DNA of 28,662 nucleotides from an uncultured Oscillibacter sp. (GTDB taxonomy: Bacteria > Bacillota > Clostridia > Oscillospirales > Oscillospiraceae): positions 1 to 28,662 of the forward strand of contig CAMMCS010000005.1 of NCBI GenBank assembly GCA_946494635.1. Direction: 5' to 3'. The position numbers were made by a program, and so were the translations under genes. The number at the start of each line of letters is the position of its first letter. The stretch's first letter is position 1. Positions 8,148 through 16,183 of this stretch are shown here, in pieces. Below the pieces are notes generated by a model. It had not been told where the DNA came from, did no database searches, and saw only the letters and a list, made by a program, of their open reading frames with translations.

Positions 8148-9092
8148 ATGCCGGAGAAGATCATCTGCGTGGTGGGCCCCACGGCCTGCGGCAAGACGAA
8201 GCTGGGAGTGCTGCTGGCAAAGCGGTATGACGGGGAAGTGGTCTCCGCCGACTCCATGCAGATCTACCGGGGACTTACCATCGGCACCGCTGCCCCTACG
8301 GCGGAGGAGATGGAGGGAGTGCCCCACCACATGATCGCCGTGGCGGACCCGGCAGAGCAGTGGTCCGCCGCCCGGTACGCCCAGGCGGCCGTCCCCATCG
8401 TGGACGACATCCTGCGGCGGGGGAAGCGGCCCATCCTGGTGGGCGGCACCGGACTGTGGCTGGAGGCCGTGGTGCAGGGCCGGACCTTTGCCGGCGGCCA
8501 CGCCGGCGGCGCGGTCCGAAAGGAGCTCCAGGACCGGCTGGCCCGGGAGGGCATCGGCCCCCTGCTGGAGGAGCTGCGGCAGGTGGACCCGGAGGCGGCG
8601 GAGCGGCTGCATCCGGCGGATGAGAAGCGGATCCTCCGGGCGCTGGAGGTCTACCAGGAGACGGGGAAGACCATCTCTGCCCATAACGCGGAGACGAAGA
8701 AGCTGCCGCCCCGGTACGATGCCGTCTGGCTCGGCCTGCAGTTCCGGGACCGGGCGGATATGAAGGCCCTCATCGACCGCCGGGTGGACGCCATGGTGGC
8801 CGCGGGGCTGCTGGACGAGGTGCGAAGCCTTCTCCAAAGCGGCCTGCCCCGGGATGCCACGGCCCTTCAGGCCATCGGGTACAAGGAATTCCTGGGGGTT
8901 CTGGAGGGCACCGTCACCGTGGAGGAGGCCATCGCGGAGGTGAAGCTCCGCTCCCGGCAGTATGCCAAGCGCCAGCTGACCTGGCTGCGGCGGAATCCGG
9001 ACATCCACTGGATCTGGTGGGAAAAAGACCGGGATTTTGCCCGGGCCCTGCAGGTTTCGACAGAAATTCTGACCGCCGCTGGCGTATCCTAG
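8148..9092 (+). CDS. miaA: tRNA dimethylallyltransferase MiaA
   Basis: MiaA transfers a dimethylallyl group to N6 of A37 in tRNAs reading UNN codons. The 314-residue length is normal. The P-loop GPTACGKT lies at residues 10-17, followed by SADSMQIYRGLTIGTA, VPHHMI and LVGGTGLWLEA, all MiaA signatures. The C-terminal part has IGYKEFL and SRQYAKRQLTWLRR, the tRNA-contacting region. ATG 8148 is preceded by AAAGGAGGGA; earlier in-frame starts lie inside the preceding reductase gene. Position between mutL and hfq matches a conserved bacterial arrangement. Confidence 0.97.
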   Translation: MPEKIICVVGPTACGKTKLGVLLAKRYDGEVVSADSMQIYRGLTIGTAAPTAEEMEGVPHHMIAVADPAEQWSAARYAQAAVPIVDDILRRGKRPILVGGTGLWLEAVVQGRTFAGGHAGGAVRKELQDRLAREGIGPLLEELRQVDPEAAERLHPADEKRILRALEVYQETGKTISAHNAETKKLPPRYDAVWLGLQFRDRADMKALIDRRVDAMVAAGLLDEVRSLLQSGLPRDATALQAIGYKEFLGVLEGTVTVEEAIAEVKLRSRQYAKRQLTWLRRNPDIHWIWWEKDRDFARALQVSTEILTAAGVS

Positions 9093-9155
9093 CGTTGAGC
9101 GGACGGAGGACAGGCACGGCGTCCGCCTCACACAAAGAAAAAGGAGCGGACTTAC

Positions 9156-9398
9156 ATGCAGACAAAAGCGAACCTACAGGACCTGTTTCTTCTCCGGGCC
9201 AGACGGGACAAGGTGCCCGTCACCATGTTTCTGATGAACGGCTTCCAGATGCGGGGCGTCATCACAGGCTTCGACGCCTTCGTGGTGGTGCTGGACAGCG
9301 ACGGCCGGCAGCAGATTGTGTACAAGCACGCGATCTCCACCATCGCGCCGGCGCAGCCGGTGGACCTGGCGGGGGAGGGGGCCGTCGCGGGAGCGTGA
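9156..9398 (+). CDS. hfq: RNA-binding protein Hfq with an altered C-terminal tail
   Basis: Hfq forms a hexameric ring that binds small RNAs and mRNAs. The Sm1 motif (LFLLRARRDKVPVTMFLMNG) and the Sm2 motif YKHAIST are intact, and length (80 residues) is typical for Bacillota. AAAAAGGAG precedes the ATG at 9156. The last residues (EGAVAGA) are encoded by the inserted element that begins at 9375. A second, perfect 72-base copy of the gene's 3' part lies at 9526-9597. It would end instead in TEQRGIP with a TGA overlapping the next gene's ATG, which was probably the original end. The core fold is unaffected; only the disordered tail changed. Confidence 0.96.
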   Translation: MQTKANLQDLFLLRARRDKVPVTMFLMNGFQMRGVITGFDAFVVVLDSDGRQQIVYKHAISTIAPAQPVDLAGEGAVAGA

Positions 9399-9525
9399 GC
9401 GACCCGGCGCGAAAGCGGCGAACAAGCGTTTTGCGGAGCAAAACCTTGGGCGCGGCGGGCTTTGCCTGCCGCGCCAGAGAAAATGGCGGGGCCCCCGTTT
9501 GACGCGGAGCGGGAAACGGGGAGCC
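9375..9525 (+). mobile_element. hairpin-rich insert between two copies of the hfq 3' end
   Basis: The clearest member of the family, 151 bases long. From hfq outward it has a GC-rich head (CCCGGCGCG … GCGGCG, about 9402-9420) and the core palindrome at 9422-9446, identical over 25 bases to the mutS insert. Next comes a 12-bp stem-loop with TTT loop and one G.T pair (9449-9460 and 9464-9475). It ends with a tail hairpin CCCCGTTT/AAACGGGG (9493-9500 and 9514-9521). It provides the present hfq stop codon. Flanks are 72-base direct repeats with no mismatch, suggesting this is the youngest insertion of the four. No protein-coding capacity is seen. Confidence 0.65.
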
Positions 9526-9617
9526 GGCCGGCAGCAGATTGTGTACAAGCACGCGATCTCCACCATCGCGCCGGCGCAGCCGGTGGACCTGGCGGGGACA
9601 GAGCAGCGGGGGATTCC
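9526..9617 (+). pseudogene. detached original 3' end of hfq
   Basis: Bases 9526-9597 are identical to 9303-9374 inside hfq and encode the Sm2 strand through PAQPVDLAG. The frame then continues TEQRGIP and stops at TGA 9619-9621, overlapping the ATG of the next gene by four bases. That overlap is what an uninterrupted hfq-to-next-gene junction would look like. This piece has no start of its own and no Sm1 motif, so it is a left-over end, now serving only as leader for the next gene. Confidence 0.75.
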
Positions 9618-10907
9618 ATGAAGAAAAAATCCATTGGCGCAAAACTTTTACTGGTGCTGGTTACTCTGGGAGTGCTGGCCTATTTCGGGATACAGGCGGT
9701 GCGCTATTTCGGCGATCCGCTGTCCACTACGCTGGCGTATCACTACCAGGTGGAGCTGTCTGCGGACCTCTCCGGATATGTGGTGCGGGACGAGCTGGTG
9801 CTGCCGGATGAGAGCAGCGGCCTGCGGCAGCTTCAGCGGACGGAGGGGGAGCGGGTCAGCTCCGGCGGCACAGTGGCGCTGGTCTATGCGGATCAGGCCA
9901 CCCTGGACCAGCAGGAGGAGATCCAGACCCTTGAGACCCAGCTGGAGCAGCTGCGCTATGCCCAGGAGGCGGCCCTGGGGGCGGAGGTCTCTCAGCGGCT
10001 GGATGCCCAGATCCTGCAGACGATGGTGGACTACCGCAGCGCCCTGGCGGCGGACCGGCTGGACCGGGCGGAGGACTGCGGGGCAGAGCTGCGGAGCCTG
10101 GTTCTCAAACGGGACTACACCTACTCAGACACAGCGGATCTGACTGCCAGGATCGAGGAGCTGCAAAGCCAGGTGGACAGCCTGCGCTCTCAGACCGGAT
10201 CCTCCATCCGGCGGCTTACGGCCCCGGAATCCGGCCTGTACTCTGCGGTGGTGGACGGCTATGAGACCGTGCTGACGCCTGAGAATCTGGAGACATTGAC
10301 GCCGGGGACGCTGGCCCGCCTCCAGCCGGACGAAGCCGTTCTGGCAGAGGCGAACGTAGGGAAGCTGGTGCTGGGAGACGACTGGTATTATGTGGCGACG
10401 ATGGAGGAGGGGGAAGCCGCGCTGCTGGCGGAGAGCAGCAGCCTGAAGCTGCGGTTTTCCAAGGGTGTCAGCCAGGATCTGGATGTGGAGCTGCTTTCTG
10501 TCAGCCAGCCGGAAAGCGGGCGCGTGACGGCGGTTTTCCACGGCGATACCTTTCTGTCAGAGCTGACGCTGCTGCGCCAGCAGAGCGCCAAGATCATCCG
10601 CCGGACCACGGAGGGAATCCGGGTGCCCATCGAGGCGGTGCGGATCCGGGAGCAGACCGTCACCGATGAGGACGGGAACGAGACCACCGTCAGCGAGACG
10701 GGCGTCTACTGCGTTGTGGGCGTGGAGGCCCGGTTCAAGCCGGTGGAGGTGCTGTACAGCGGGGAGGAGTTCGCGCTGGTCCGTTCCACGCTGGATGCGG
10801 CGGAAGAGGTCACGGAGAGTCAGGAACAGATCCGTATCCGGGCGGGAGACGAGGTGATCATCACCGCCTACGATCTGTATGACGGCAAAGTGCTGGGAGA
10901 GCTGTAG
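9618..10907 (+). CDS. HlyD-like membrane-anchored periplasmic adaptor-type protein
   Basis: A 429-residue protein with a single N-terminal membrane anchor (residues about 7-27). Beyond it lie a short beta region, two coiled-coil stretches (around QQEEIQTLETQLEQL and LTARIEELQSQVDSLRSQ) and a beta-rich C-terminal half. This is the arrangement of HlyD/membrane-fusion proteins, with biotinyl-lipoyl-like halves around a helical hairpin. No partner ABC transporter or outer channel gene is in the window, so an efflux role is not supported by context. The ATG at 9618 is preceded by CGGGGGATT. It lies between hfq and yggS, and its start once overlapped the hfq stop. The function is unassigned; the fold class is a moderately firm inference. 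Confidence 0.7.
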   Translation: MKKKSIGAKLLLVLVTLGVLAYFGIQAVRYFGDPLSTTLAYHYQVELSADLSGYVVRDELVLPDESSGLRQLQRTEGERVSSGGTVALVYADQATLDQQEEIQTLETQLEQLRYAQEAALGAEVSQRLDAQILQTMVDYRSALAADRLDRAEDCGAELRSLVLKRDYTYSDTADLTARIEELQSQVDSLRSQTGSSIRRLTAPESGLYSAVVDGYETVLTPENLETLTPGTLARLQPDEAVLAEANVGKLVLGDDWYYVATMEEGEAALLAESSSLKLRFSKGVSQDLDVELLSVSQPESGRVTAVFHGDTFLSELTLLRQQSAKIIRRTTEGIRVPIEAVRIREQTVTDEDGNETTVSETGVYCVVGVEARFKPVEVLYSGEEFALVRSTLDAAEEVTESQEQIRIRAGDEVIITAYDLYDGKVLGEL

Positions 10908-10968
10908 ACAAACATCACAGGCGGCCGGCGAAGGCGCCGGCCGGCGGGAAGGAGTGCGGAAAAGCAAA

Positions 10969-11661
<693 letters not shown>

Positions 11662-11696
11662 AAAAACCGGAGTTCCGCTCCGATGGGAGGCTGCTT

Positions 11697-12131
11697 ATGA
11701 GCATTCTGGACGAACTGAAAAAATGGACCCACCCCTATGAGGATGAGGACGAGGAGTACGACGATTTTGAGGAGCCTGCCCGGCAGAGCGCCTTTGAGGA
11801 CCGCAAGCCCCGGGTGGAGGACCGGCGGAACAAGGTGGTGAACATCCACGCCACCACACAGCTGAAGGTGGTGCTGGTGAAGCCGGAGCGGTTTGAGAAC
11901 GCCTCCGAGATCGCCGACCACCTGAAGGACAAGCGGACGGTGGTGCTGAACCTGGAGTCCACCAACAAGGACATCGCCCGGCGGCTGATCGACTTCCTCT
12001 CCGGTGTGGCCTATGCCGGCGAGGGCAAGATCAAGAAGGTGGCCGCCAATACATACATCATCACGCCCTATCATGTGGATATCGAGGGCGACCTGATCGA
12101 CGAGCTGGAGAACAACGGCCTCTATTTCTGA
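11697..12131 (+). CDS. sepF: cell division protein SepF
   Basis: SepF links FtsZ filaments to the membrane during septation. The 144-residue product has an N-terminal membrane-associating helix (MSILDELKKWTHPY) and a long acidic linker rich in Asp/Glu (residues about 15-45). The globular SepF domain follows, with VVNIHATTQLKVVL, FENASEIADHL and LDFLSG-type motifs (here IDFLSGVAYAGEG) and a final NTYIITPYHVDIEG segment. GGGAGG precedes the ATG. It follows yggS by 35 bases and precedes divIVA by 26, so the three are probably one operon. Confidence 0.95.
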   Translation: MSILDELKKWTHPYEDEDEEYDDFEEPARQSAFEDRKPRVEDRRNKVVNIHATTQLKVVLVKPERFENASEIADHLKDKRTVVLNLESTNKDIARRLIDFLSGVAYAGEGKIKKVAANTYIITPYHVDIEGDLIDELENNGLYF

Positions 12132-12157
12132 GCCTGACGAGGGGGTAACATCACGCT

Positions 12158-12862
12158 ATGCTGACACCGCAGGAAGTCTCTACCCATGCCTTTTCCAAGG
12201 CGGTTATGGGCGGATATAACATGGCCATGGTGGATGAGTTTCTGGACGAGCTCACCGACGACTATACGGCCCTTTACAAGGAAAACGCGGCCCTGAAGGC
12301 CAAGCTGAAGGTCCTGGTGGAGAAGGTGGAGGACTACCGCGCCACAGAGGACTCCATGCGCGCCACCCTGCTGACCGCCCAGAAAATGGCGGATTCCATC
12401 GTCCACGAGGCGGAGGCCAAGCGGGACGAGATCCTGTCCCAGGCCGAGGGCATGGCCCGGGAGAAGATCGGCCAGCTCCAGCAGGAGGTGGAGGCCGCGC
12501 AGCTGCGGCTGCGTCAGGGCCAGCAGGATCTGGCCAGCTTTATTTCCGCTGCCCGGGAGATCTGCGAAAAGGAGCTCAGGCTTCTGGAGCAGCTGCCGGA
12601 ACTGCCGGTGGAGGCCCAGGCGCCGGTCCAGGAGGAACAGCCGGAGGAGGCTGTGGCGCAGATCGAGGAGAAGGTGCTGGCCGCCTTCGGCGAGCAGCCG
12701 GCGGAGGAGCCTGCGCAGACGCAGGAGGAGCCCGCGCCTGCGGAGGAGGACTACCCGGAGGGGGATCCCTTTGCCACTGACGAGGCTGAAGAGGAGCCTA
12801 CCCGCCGCATTGACCTGCGCGACCTGAAGTTTGGCCGCAATTACAACCGCAGCGGGGACTGA
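12158..12862 (+). CDS. divIVA: DivIVA domain cell-division/polarity protein
   Basis: A 234-residue coiled-coil protein. The N-terminal segment (LTPQEVSTHAFSKAVMGGYN followed by MVDEFLDEL) is the DivIVA membrane-curvature-binding domain. A long heptad-rich region follows to about residue 150. The C-terminal third is acidic and rich in Glu, Pro and Ala, and probably disordered. DivIVA proteins mark septa and poles and recruit partner proteins. The gene closes the yggS-sepF-divIVA run and is followed within a few bases by a strong terminator. The acidic tail is longer than in Bacillus DivIVA but common in Clostridia relatives, from memory. Confidence 0.9.
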   Translation: MLTPQEVSTHAFSKAVMGGYNMAMVDEFLDELTDDYTALYKENAALKAKLKVLVEKVEDYRATEDSMRATLLTAQKMADSIVHEAEAKRDEILSQAEGMAREKIGQLQQEVEAAQLRLRQGQQDLASFISAAREICEKELRLLEQLPELPVEAQAPVQEEQPEEAVAQIEEKVLAAFGEQPAEEPAQTQEEPAPAEEDYPEGDPFATDEAEEEPTRRIDLRDLKFGRNYNRSGD

Positions 12863-12866
12863 ACAG

Positions 12867-12895
12867 AAAAAGCGGCTCACAGGAGCCGCTTTTTT
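12867..12895 (+). terminator. intrinsic terminator after divIVA
   Basis: An 8-bp perfect stem AGCGGCTC/GAGCCGCT (12871-12878 and 12883-12890) has an ACAG loop. It is followed by five Ts and preceded by four As, so the stem can extend with A-T pairs. It starts only four bases after the divIVA stop codon. The form is a canonical Rho-independent terminator. Confidence 0.93.
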
Positions 12896-12972
12896 GTCCG
12901 CGGGACATTCCCTGAGGAAGCGGCATTTCGGGCGCTGTCGCGCCGGAGCGGGAGACAGCCGCCTGCGGCCTG

Positions 12973-12984
12973 AACAGCGCTGTT
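12973..12984. repeat. 12-bp perfect palindrome upstream of the HAD gene
   Basis: AACAGCGCTGTT is a perfect 12-base palindrome 25 bases before the HAD gene ATG, in the leader between the divIVA terminator and that gene. It could be an operator or a chance palindrome; I see no clear promoter boxes beside it. Confidence 0.35.
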
Positions 12985-13009
12985 CCTGTTTGGGATTGGA
13001 GGATCTGCC

Positions 13010-13888
13010 ATGAACCAGACGCCTATCGTGGCCTTTTTGTATGATTTCGATAAGACCCTGTGTACCACGGATATGCAGAACTACGCCTTTATCCCCTCCC
13101 TGGGGATGACTCCAGCTGAATTCTGGGAGGAGGCCAACGGCTTCGGCCGCCGCAACCGCATGGACGGCATCCTGGCCTATATGTACACCATGATCCGGGA
13201 GGCCGCCCGGCGGAACCGCCCCTTCACCCGGCAGAGCCTGGTGGAGAAGGGCCGGGACATTGTGCTCTTCCCCGGGGTGGACACCTGGTTCGCGCGGATC
13301 AACGCCTTCGGCCGGAGCCAGGGGGTGCAGGTGGAGCACTACATCATCTCCTCCGGCCTGCGGGAGATCATTGAGGGCTCCTCCATCAGCCAGGAGTTCA
13401 AGGAGATCTATGCCAGCGAGTTTTACTATGATGACGCGGGCGTGCCGGTCTGGCCCAAGCTGGCGGTGAACTTCACCGCCAAGACCCAGTTCGTCTACCG
13501 CATCAACAAGGGCGTGCTGGACGTGTCCAACGACCGGGACCTGAACGCCTCCATGCCGGACGACAGCAAGCGGGTGCCCTTCACCAGCATGATCTATATG
13601 GGGGACGGCCTCTCCGATGTGCCCTGCATGAAGATGATGCGGGCTTACGGCGGTCAGGCGATCGCGGTTTATCAGGAGAGCAATCGCCCCGGCGTGGAGG
13701 ATCTGCTGGCCAAGGGCCGGGTGGATTTCATTTTCCCGGCGGACTACCGGGCGGGCTCCGCCTTGGAGGCCACCGTGCAGGACATTGTCCGCAAGATGGC
13801 GGTGACGGACCGTCTGTGGGAGGAAAACGCCCGTCAGGTGCGGAGCATTGGCGGCGATTTGCTGCAGGGCCAGGTGGGGCTGTTCTGA
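13010..13888 (+). CDS. HAD superfamily phosphatase-like hydrolase
   Basis: A 292-residue cytosolic HAD-fold protein. Motif I is FLYDFDKTL (nucleophile Asp12 and acid/base Asp14), motif II is within YIISSG, and motif IV is YMGDGLSDVPCMK, the Mg-binding aspartates. The large cap insert between motifs I and II includes FWEEANGFGRR and GILAYMYTMI. This places it near the phosphoserine-phosphatase-like C1 cap group, but the substrate is unknown. ATG 13010 is preceded by TTGGAGGA. It is separated from divIVA by a terminator and followed by a long hairpin, so it may be a single-gene unit. The function is not further assignable. Confidence 0.85.
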   Translation: MNQTPIVAFLYDFDKTLCTTDMQNYAFIPSLGMTPAEFWEEANGFGRRNRMDGILAYMYTMIREAARRNRPFTRQSLVEKGRDIVLFPGVDTWFARINAFGRSQGVQVEHYIISSGLREIIEGSSISQEFKEIYASEFYYDDAGVPVWPKLAVNFTAKTQFVYRINKGVLDVSNDRDLNASMPDDSKRVPFTSMIYMGDGLSDVPCMKMMRAYGGQAIAVYQESNRPGVEDLLAKGRVDFIFPADYRAGSALEATVQDIVRKMAVTDRLWEENARQVRSIGGDLLQGQVGLF

Positions 13889-13913
13889 ACCCGGGCACAG
13901 GCATGAAAACAGG

Positions 13914-13951
13914 CAGGGGGCCGGTACCGCAGAAGCGGTGCCGGCCCCCTG
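13914..13951 (+). terminator. long hairpin after the HAD gene (no T-tract)
   Basis: CAGGGGGCCGGTACCGC (13914-13930) pairs with 13935-13951 over 17 bp with one G.T pair and a 4-base AGAA loop, beginning 25 bases after the stop codon. There is no following run of Ts, so termination would be inefficient on its own. It may instead stabilise the mRNA 3' end or need Rho/NusG. Confidence 0.65.
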
Positions 13952-13977
13952 TGGAGACTCCGGCGGCTGAAAAAGGC

Positions 13978-14006
13978 TTTACAATTTGTAGCGTTTTTGC
14001 TAAACT
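13978..14006 (+). promoter_or_regulatory. sigma-A type promoter for the XRE-MBOAT-SGNH genes
   Basis: TTTACA (13978-13983) and TAAACT (14001-14006) are separated by 17 bases, matching the -35/-10 consensus at 5 of 6 and 4 of 6 positions. They lie in a short AT-rich stretch that stands out from the GC-rich surroundings. Transcription would start near 14013, about 36 bases before the XRE gene, and could cover the three genes to 17263. Confidence 0.65.
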
Positions 14007-14048
14007 ATACGACGTGTATAAAGAGAACTGCTGAAGGAGAGAGAAACT

Positions 14049-14738
14049 ATGGCTTCCTCAACCGAATTTTCCAGGACGCTGTCCCTGCTGCGGCAGGAGC
14101 GGGGCGTGTCCCAGCGGACCGCCGCCGCGGACCTGGGGATCTCCCAGGCCCTGCTGAGCCACTATGAGAACGGCATCCGGGAACCGGGCCTTGCCTTTGT
14201 GGTGAGAGCGTGTGACTACTACCACGTCTCCGCGGACTTCATTTTGGGCCGCACCCTGTCCCGGGAGGGAAATATGCTGACGGAGCAGGAGATCCTCAGT
14301 GCGGCAGAGCCGGGGAACATCCTGCAGGGCAGCGTACTGGCCACCCTGCAGAGCAAGCTTCTGGCCGGCGCGCTGGGGGTGCTGTTCGGCCTGCTGGGCA
14401 AGCTGAACAACAAGGCAGCCATCAATGCCGCCGCAGGGTACCTGGGCAGCGCCGTCTATCAGTTGTACCGGCACCTGTACCGGGCGGCCGGGGCAAACGA
14501 GGCGTACTTCTCCCTGGACGCATCCGTCTGCACCATGGGCGGTGCTGAGGCGGATATGAAGCTCCTGGAGCTCCAGTATGTCCGGGAGCTCCGGGGCCTG
14601 GCGGCGAAGAAAGCGGAGTTTCCGAACCTCTCCGGCGAAGCCCTCGCCGCGGCCTACCCGGGCCAGAACCAGAGCCTGACCCAGGTTCTCAGCACAGCGG
14701 ATGCCCGGCTGTCCGCCCTGACGGAGAAGAGCAGATGA
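14049..14738 (+). CDS. XRE family transcriptional regulator
   Basis: A 229-residue protein with an N-terminal helix-turn-helix of the XRE/Cro-C1 type (residues about 7-64: LRQERGVSQRTAAADLGISQ, then LLSHYENGIREPG). The remaining 160 residues are helical and match no domain I recognise. GAAGGAGAG precedes the ATG. The last four bases overlap the start of the MBOAT gene (ATGA), indicating translational coupling and that this regulator belongs to the cell-surface acylation cluster. A local or autogenous regulator is the natural inference. Confidence 0.85.
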   Translation: MASSTEFSRTLSLLRQERGVSQRTAAADLGISQALLSHYENGIREPGLAFVVRACDYYHVSADFILGRTLSREGNMLTEQEILSAAEPGNILQGSVLATLQSKLLAGALGVLFGLLGKLNNKAAINAAAGYLGSAVYQLYRHLYRAAGANEAYFSLDASVCTMGGAEADMKLLELQYVRELRGLAAKKAEFPNLSGEALAAAYPGQNQSLTQVLSTADARLSALTEKSR

Positions 14739-16174
14739 GTTTTCAGTCCCTGGCGTTTTGCGTGTTTCTGGCGGCTGCCCTGGCGGTCTGCCTGACCCTG
14801 GGCCGGCGGAGCGCCCGGCTCGGCACGCAGCTGCTGGCGGCGGCCTCCCTGGTGTTTTACCTGCTGGGGCCCGGCGGCTGGCGGACGGCCCTGGGGGGAC
14901 TGTCGGTGCTGCTGCTGGGAATCGCCGTGACGGCGCGGGCCATCCGCCGGATGGCCCGGCCCGGCGCCTCTCGCCGCCGGACACTGGCCCTTGCCTGCGG
15001 GTACCATATCGCCCTGCTGGTGATCTTCAAATACACAGGCTTTTTCACTGGCGGCGCGGTGGAGGTGGGCTGGGCGCCCCTGGGGCTGAGCTTTTTCACC
15101 TTCCAGCAGCTGTGGCTGCTGAAGGAGGCTTATACGGGGGAATATGCCCCGGCGCCGGGGGATCCCCTGCTGCTTTACGGCGTGTTTTTCCCGACGGTTA
15201 CCTCCGGGCCCATTCTGCGGCCTGGGGCGTTCTTTCCCCAGCTGCGGGGAGGACGGTTTCTGCACCCGGACTGGCACGACGCGGCGGCTGGACTCTACGC
15301 CATCTGCTGCGGCACCGTGAAGAAAATGCTGCTGGCGGACAGCTTCGGCGCTGTGGTGAACAGCGGCTGGGGCCGCCTGGAAGAGCTCAGCGCCCCGGCG
15401 GCCTGGCTGGTGATGCTGGGCTACACCCTCCAGCTGTACTTTGATTTTTCCGGCTACTGTGATATCGCGGCCGGCGCGGCGCGGCTCTTTGGCATCCGCC
15501 TGCCGGCAAACTTCAACTCTCCCTACCGCAGCACCTCAGTGACAGAGTTCTGGAAGCGGTGGCACATCACCCTTACCAGCTTCCTGCGGGAGTGCCTGTA
15601 CTTCCCCCTGGGGGGCAGCCGCCGGGGAACGGCACGGACGTACCTGAATATCCTCATCATCTTCCTGGTCAGCGGCCTCTGGCACGGGGCGGGGTGGACG
15701 TTCCTGGCGTGGGGGGCCCTCCACGGCCTGGCCCAGGTGGCGGAGCGGGCCTGGGGCAGCGGGCGGGACCGGCTGCCCCGGGCGCTTCGCTGGGGGCTGA
15801 CGTTCCTCTTTCTCAACATCGCCTGGGTGTTTTTCCGGGCCCCGGACTGCGCCAGCGCCCTGGAGCTTCTCCGCCGGGCGGCTGCCGGAGGGCTGGCCCT
15901 GCCGGAGGAGTGGCTGCTGGAGGAGCTGTTTGCCAGCGAGATCGCCGGCCTGGAGGTGCTCCTGCCCTCCATTTCCCACCCGGGGCTGCTGCTGACCGTG
16001 ACGGCGGGCCTATACGGCTGCGGCCTGATTGCCGCCCTCTGGCCCCGGAACGTGACCGGCCGGATGGAGGACTTTCGCCCCACCCTCTGGCGTGGGGCGG
16101 CCCTGACGGCGCTGACGCTGTGGTGCGTGCTGTCCTTTAACGGGGTGACAGGCTTTATCTATTCCAATTTCTGA
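14735..16174 (+). CDS. MBOAT family O-acyltransferase (AlgI/DltB-like)
   Basis: A 479-residue polytopic membrane protein. It shows the AlgI/DltB-type MBOAT core: LGLSFFTFQQLWLLKEAY, then YFDFSGYCDIAAGAARLFGI, then the signature FNSPYRSTSVTEFWKRWHIT and LRECLYFPLGGSRRG. It also has SGLWHGAGWTFLAWGALHG, which carries the catalytic-region histidines. These enzymes move acyl groups, usually acetyl, across the membrane for transfer to extracellular polysaccharide or teichoic acid. The next gene encodes a membrane-linked SGNH-like protein, the usual partner. The polymer being modified cannot be told, since no polysaccharide genes are nearby. Confidence 0.93.
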   Translation: MSFQSLAFCVFLAAALAVCLTLGRRSARLGTQLLAAASLVFYLLGPGGWRTALGGLSVLLLGIAVTARAIRRMARPGASRRRTLALACGYHIALLVIFKYTGFFTGGAVEVGWAPLGLSFFTFQQLWLLKEAYTGEYAPAPGDPLLLYGVFFPTVTSGPILRPGAFFPQLRGGRFLHPDWHDAAAGLYAICCGTVKKMLLADSFGAVVNSGWGRLEELSAPAAWLVMLGYTLQLYFDFSGYCDIAAGAARLFGIRLPANFNSPYRSTSVTEFWKRWHITLTSFLRECLYFPLGGSRRGTARTYLNILIIFLVSGLWHGAGWTFLAWGALHGLAQVAERAWGSGRDRLPRALRWGLTFLFLNIAWVFFRAPDCASALELLRRAAAGGLALPEEWLLEELFASEIAGLEVLLPSISHPGLLLTVTAGLYGCGLIAALWPRNVTGRMEDFRPTLWRGAALTALTLWCVLSFNGVTGFIYSNF

Positions 16175-16183
16175 GGAGGCCCT

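Noticed and set aside
13816..14034. Small ORF overlapping the end of the HAD gene
   Set aside because: It lies in another frame of the HAD gene, runs through the hairpin at 13914-13951 and across the XRE promoter, and has no ribosome-binding site.
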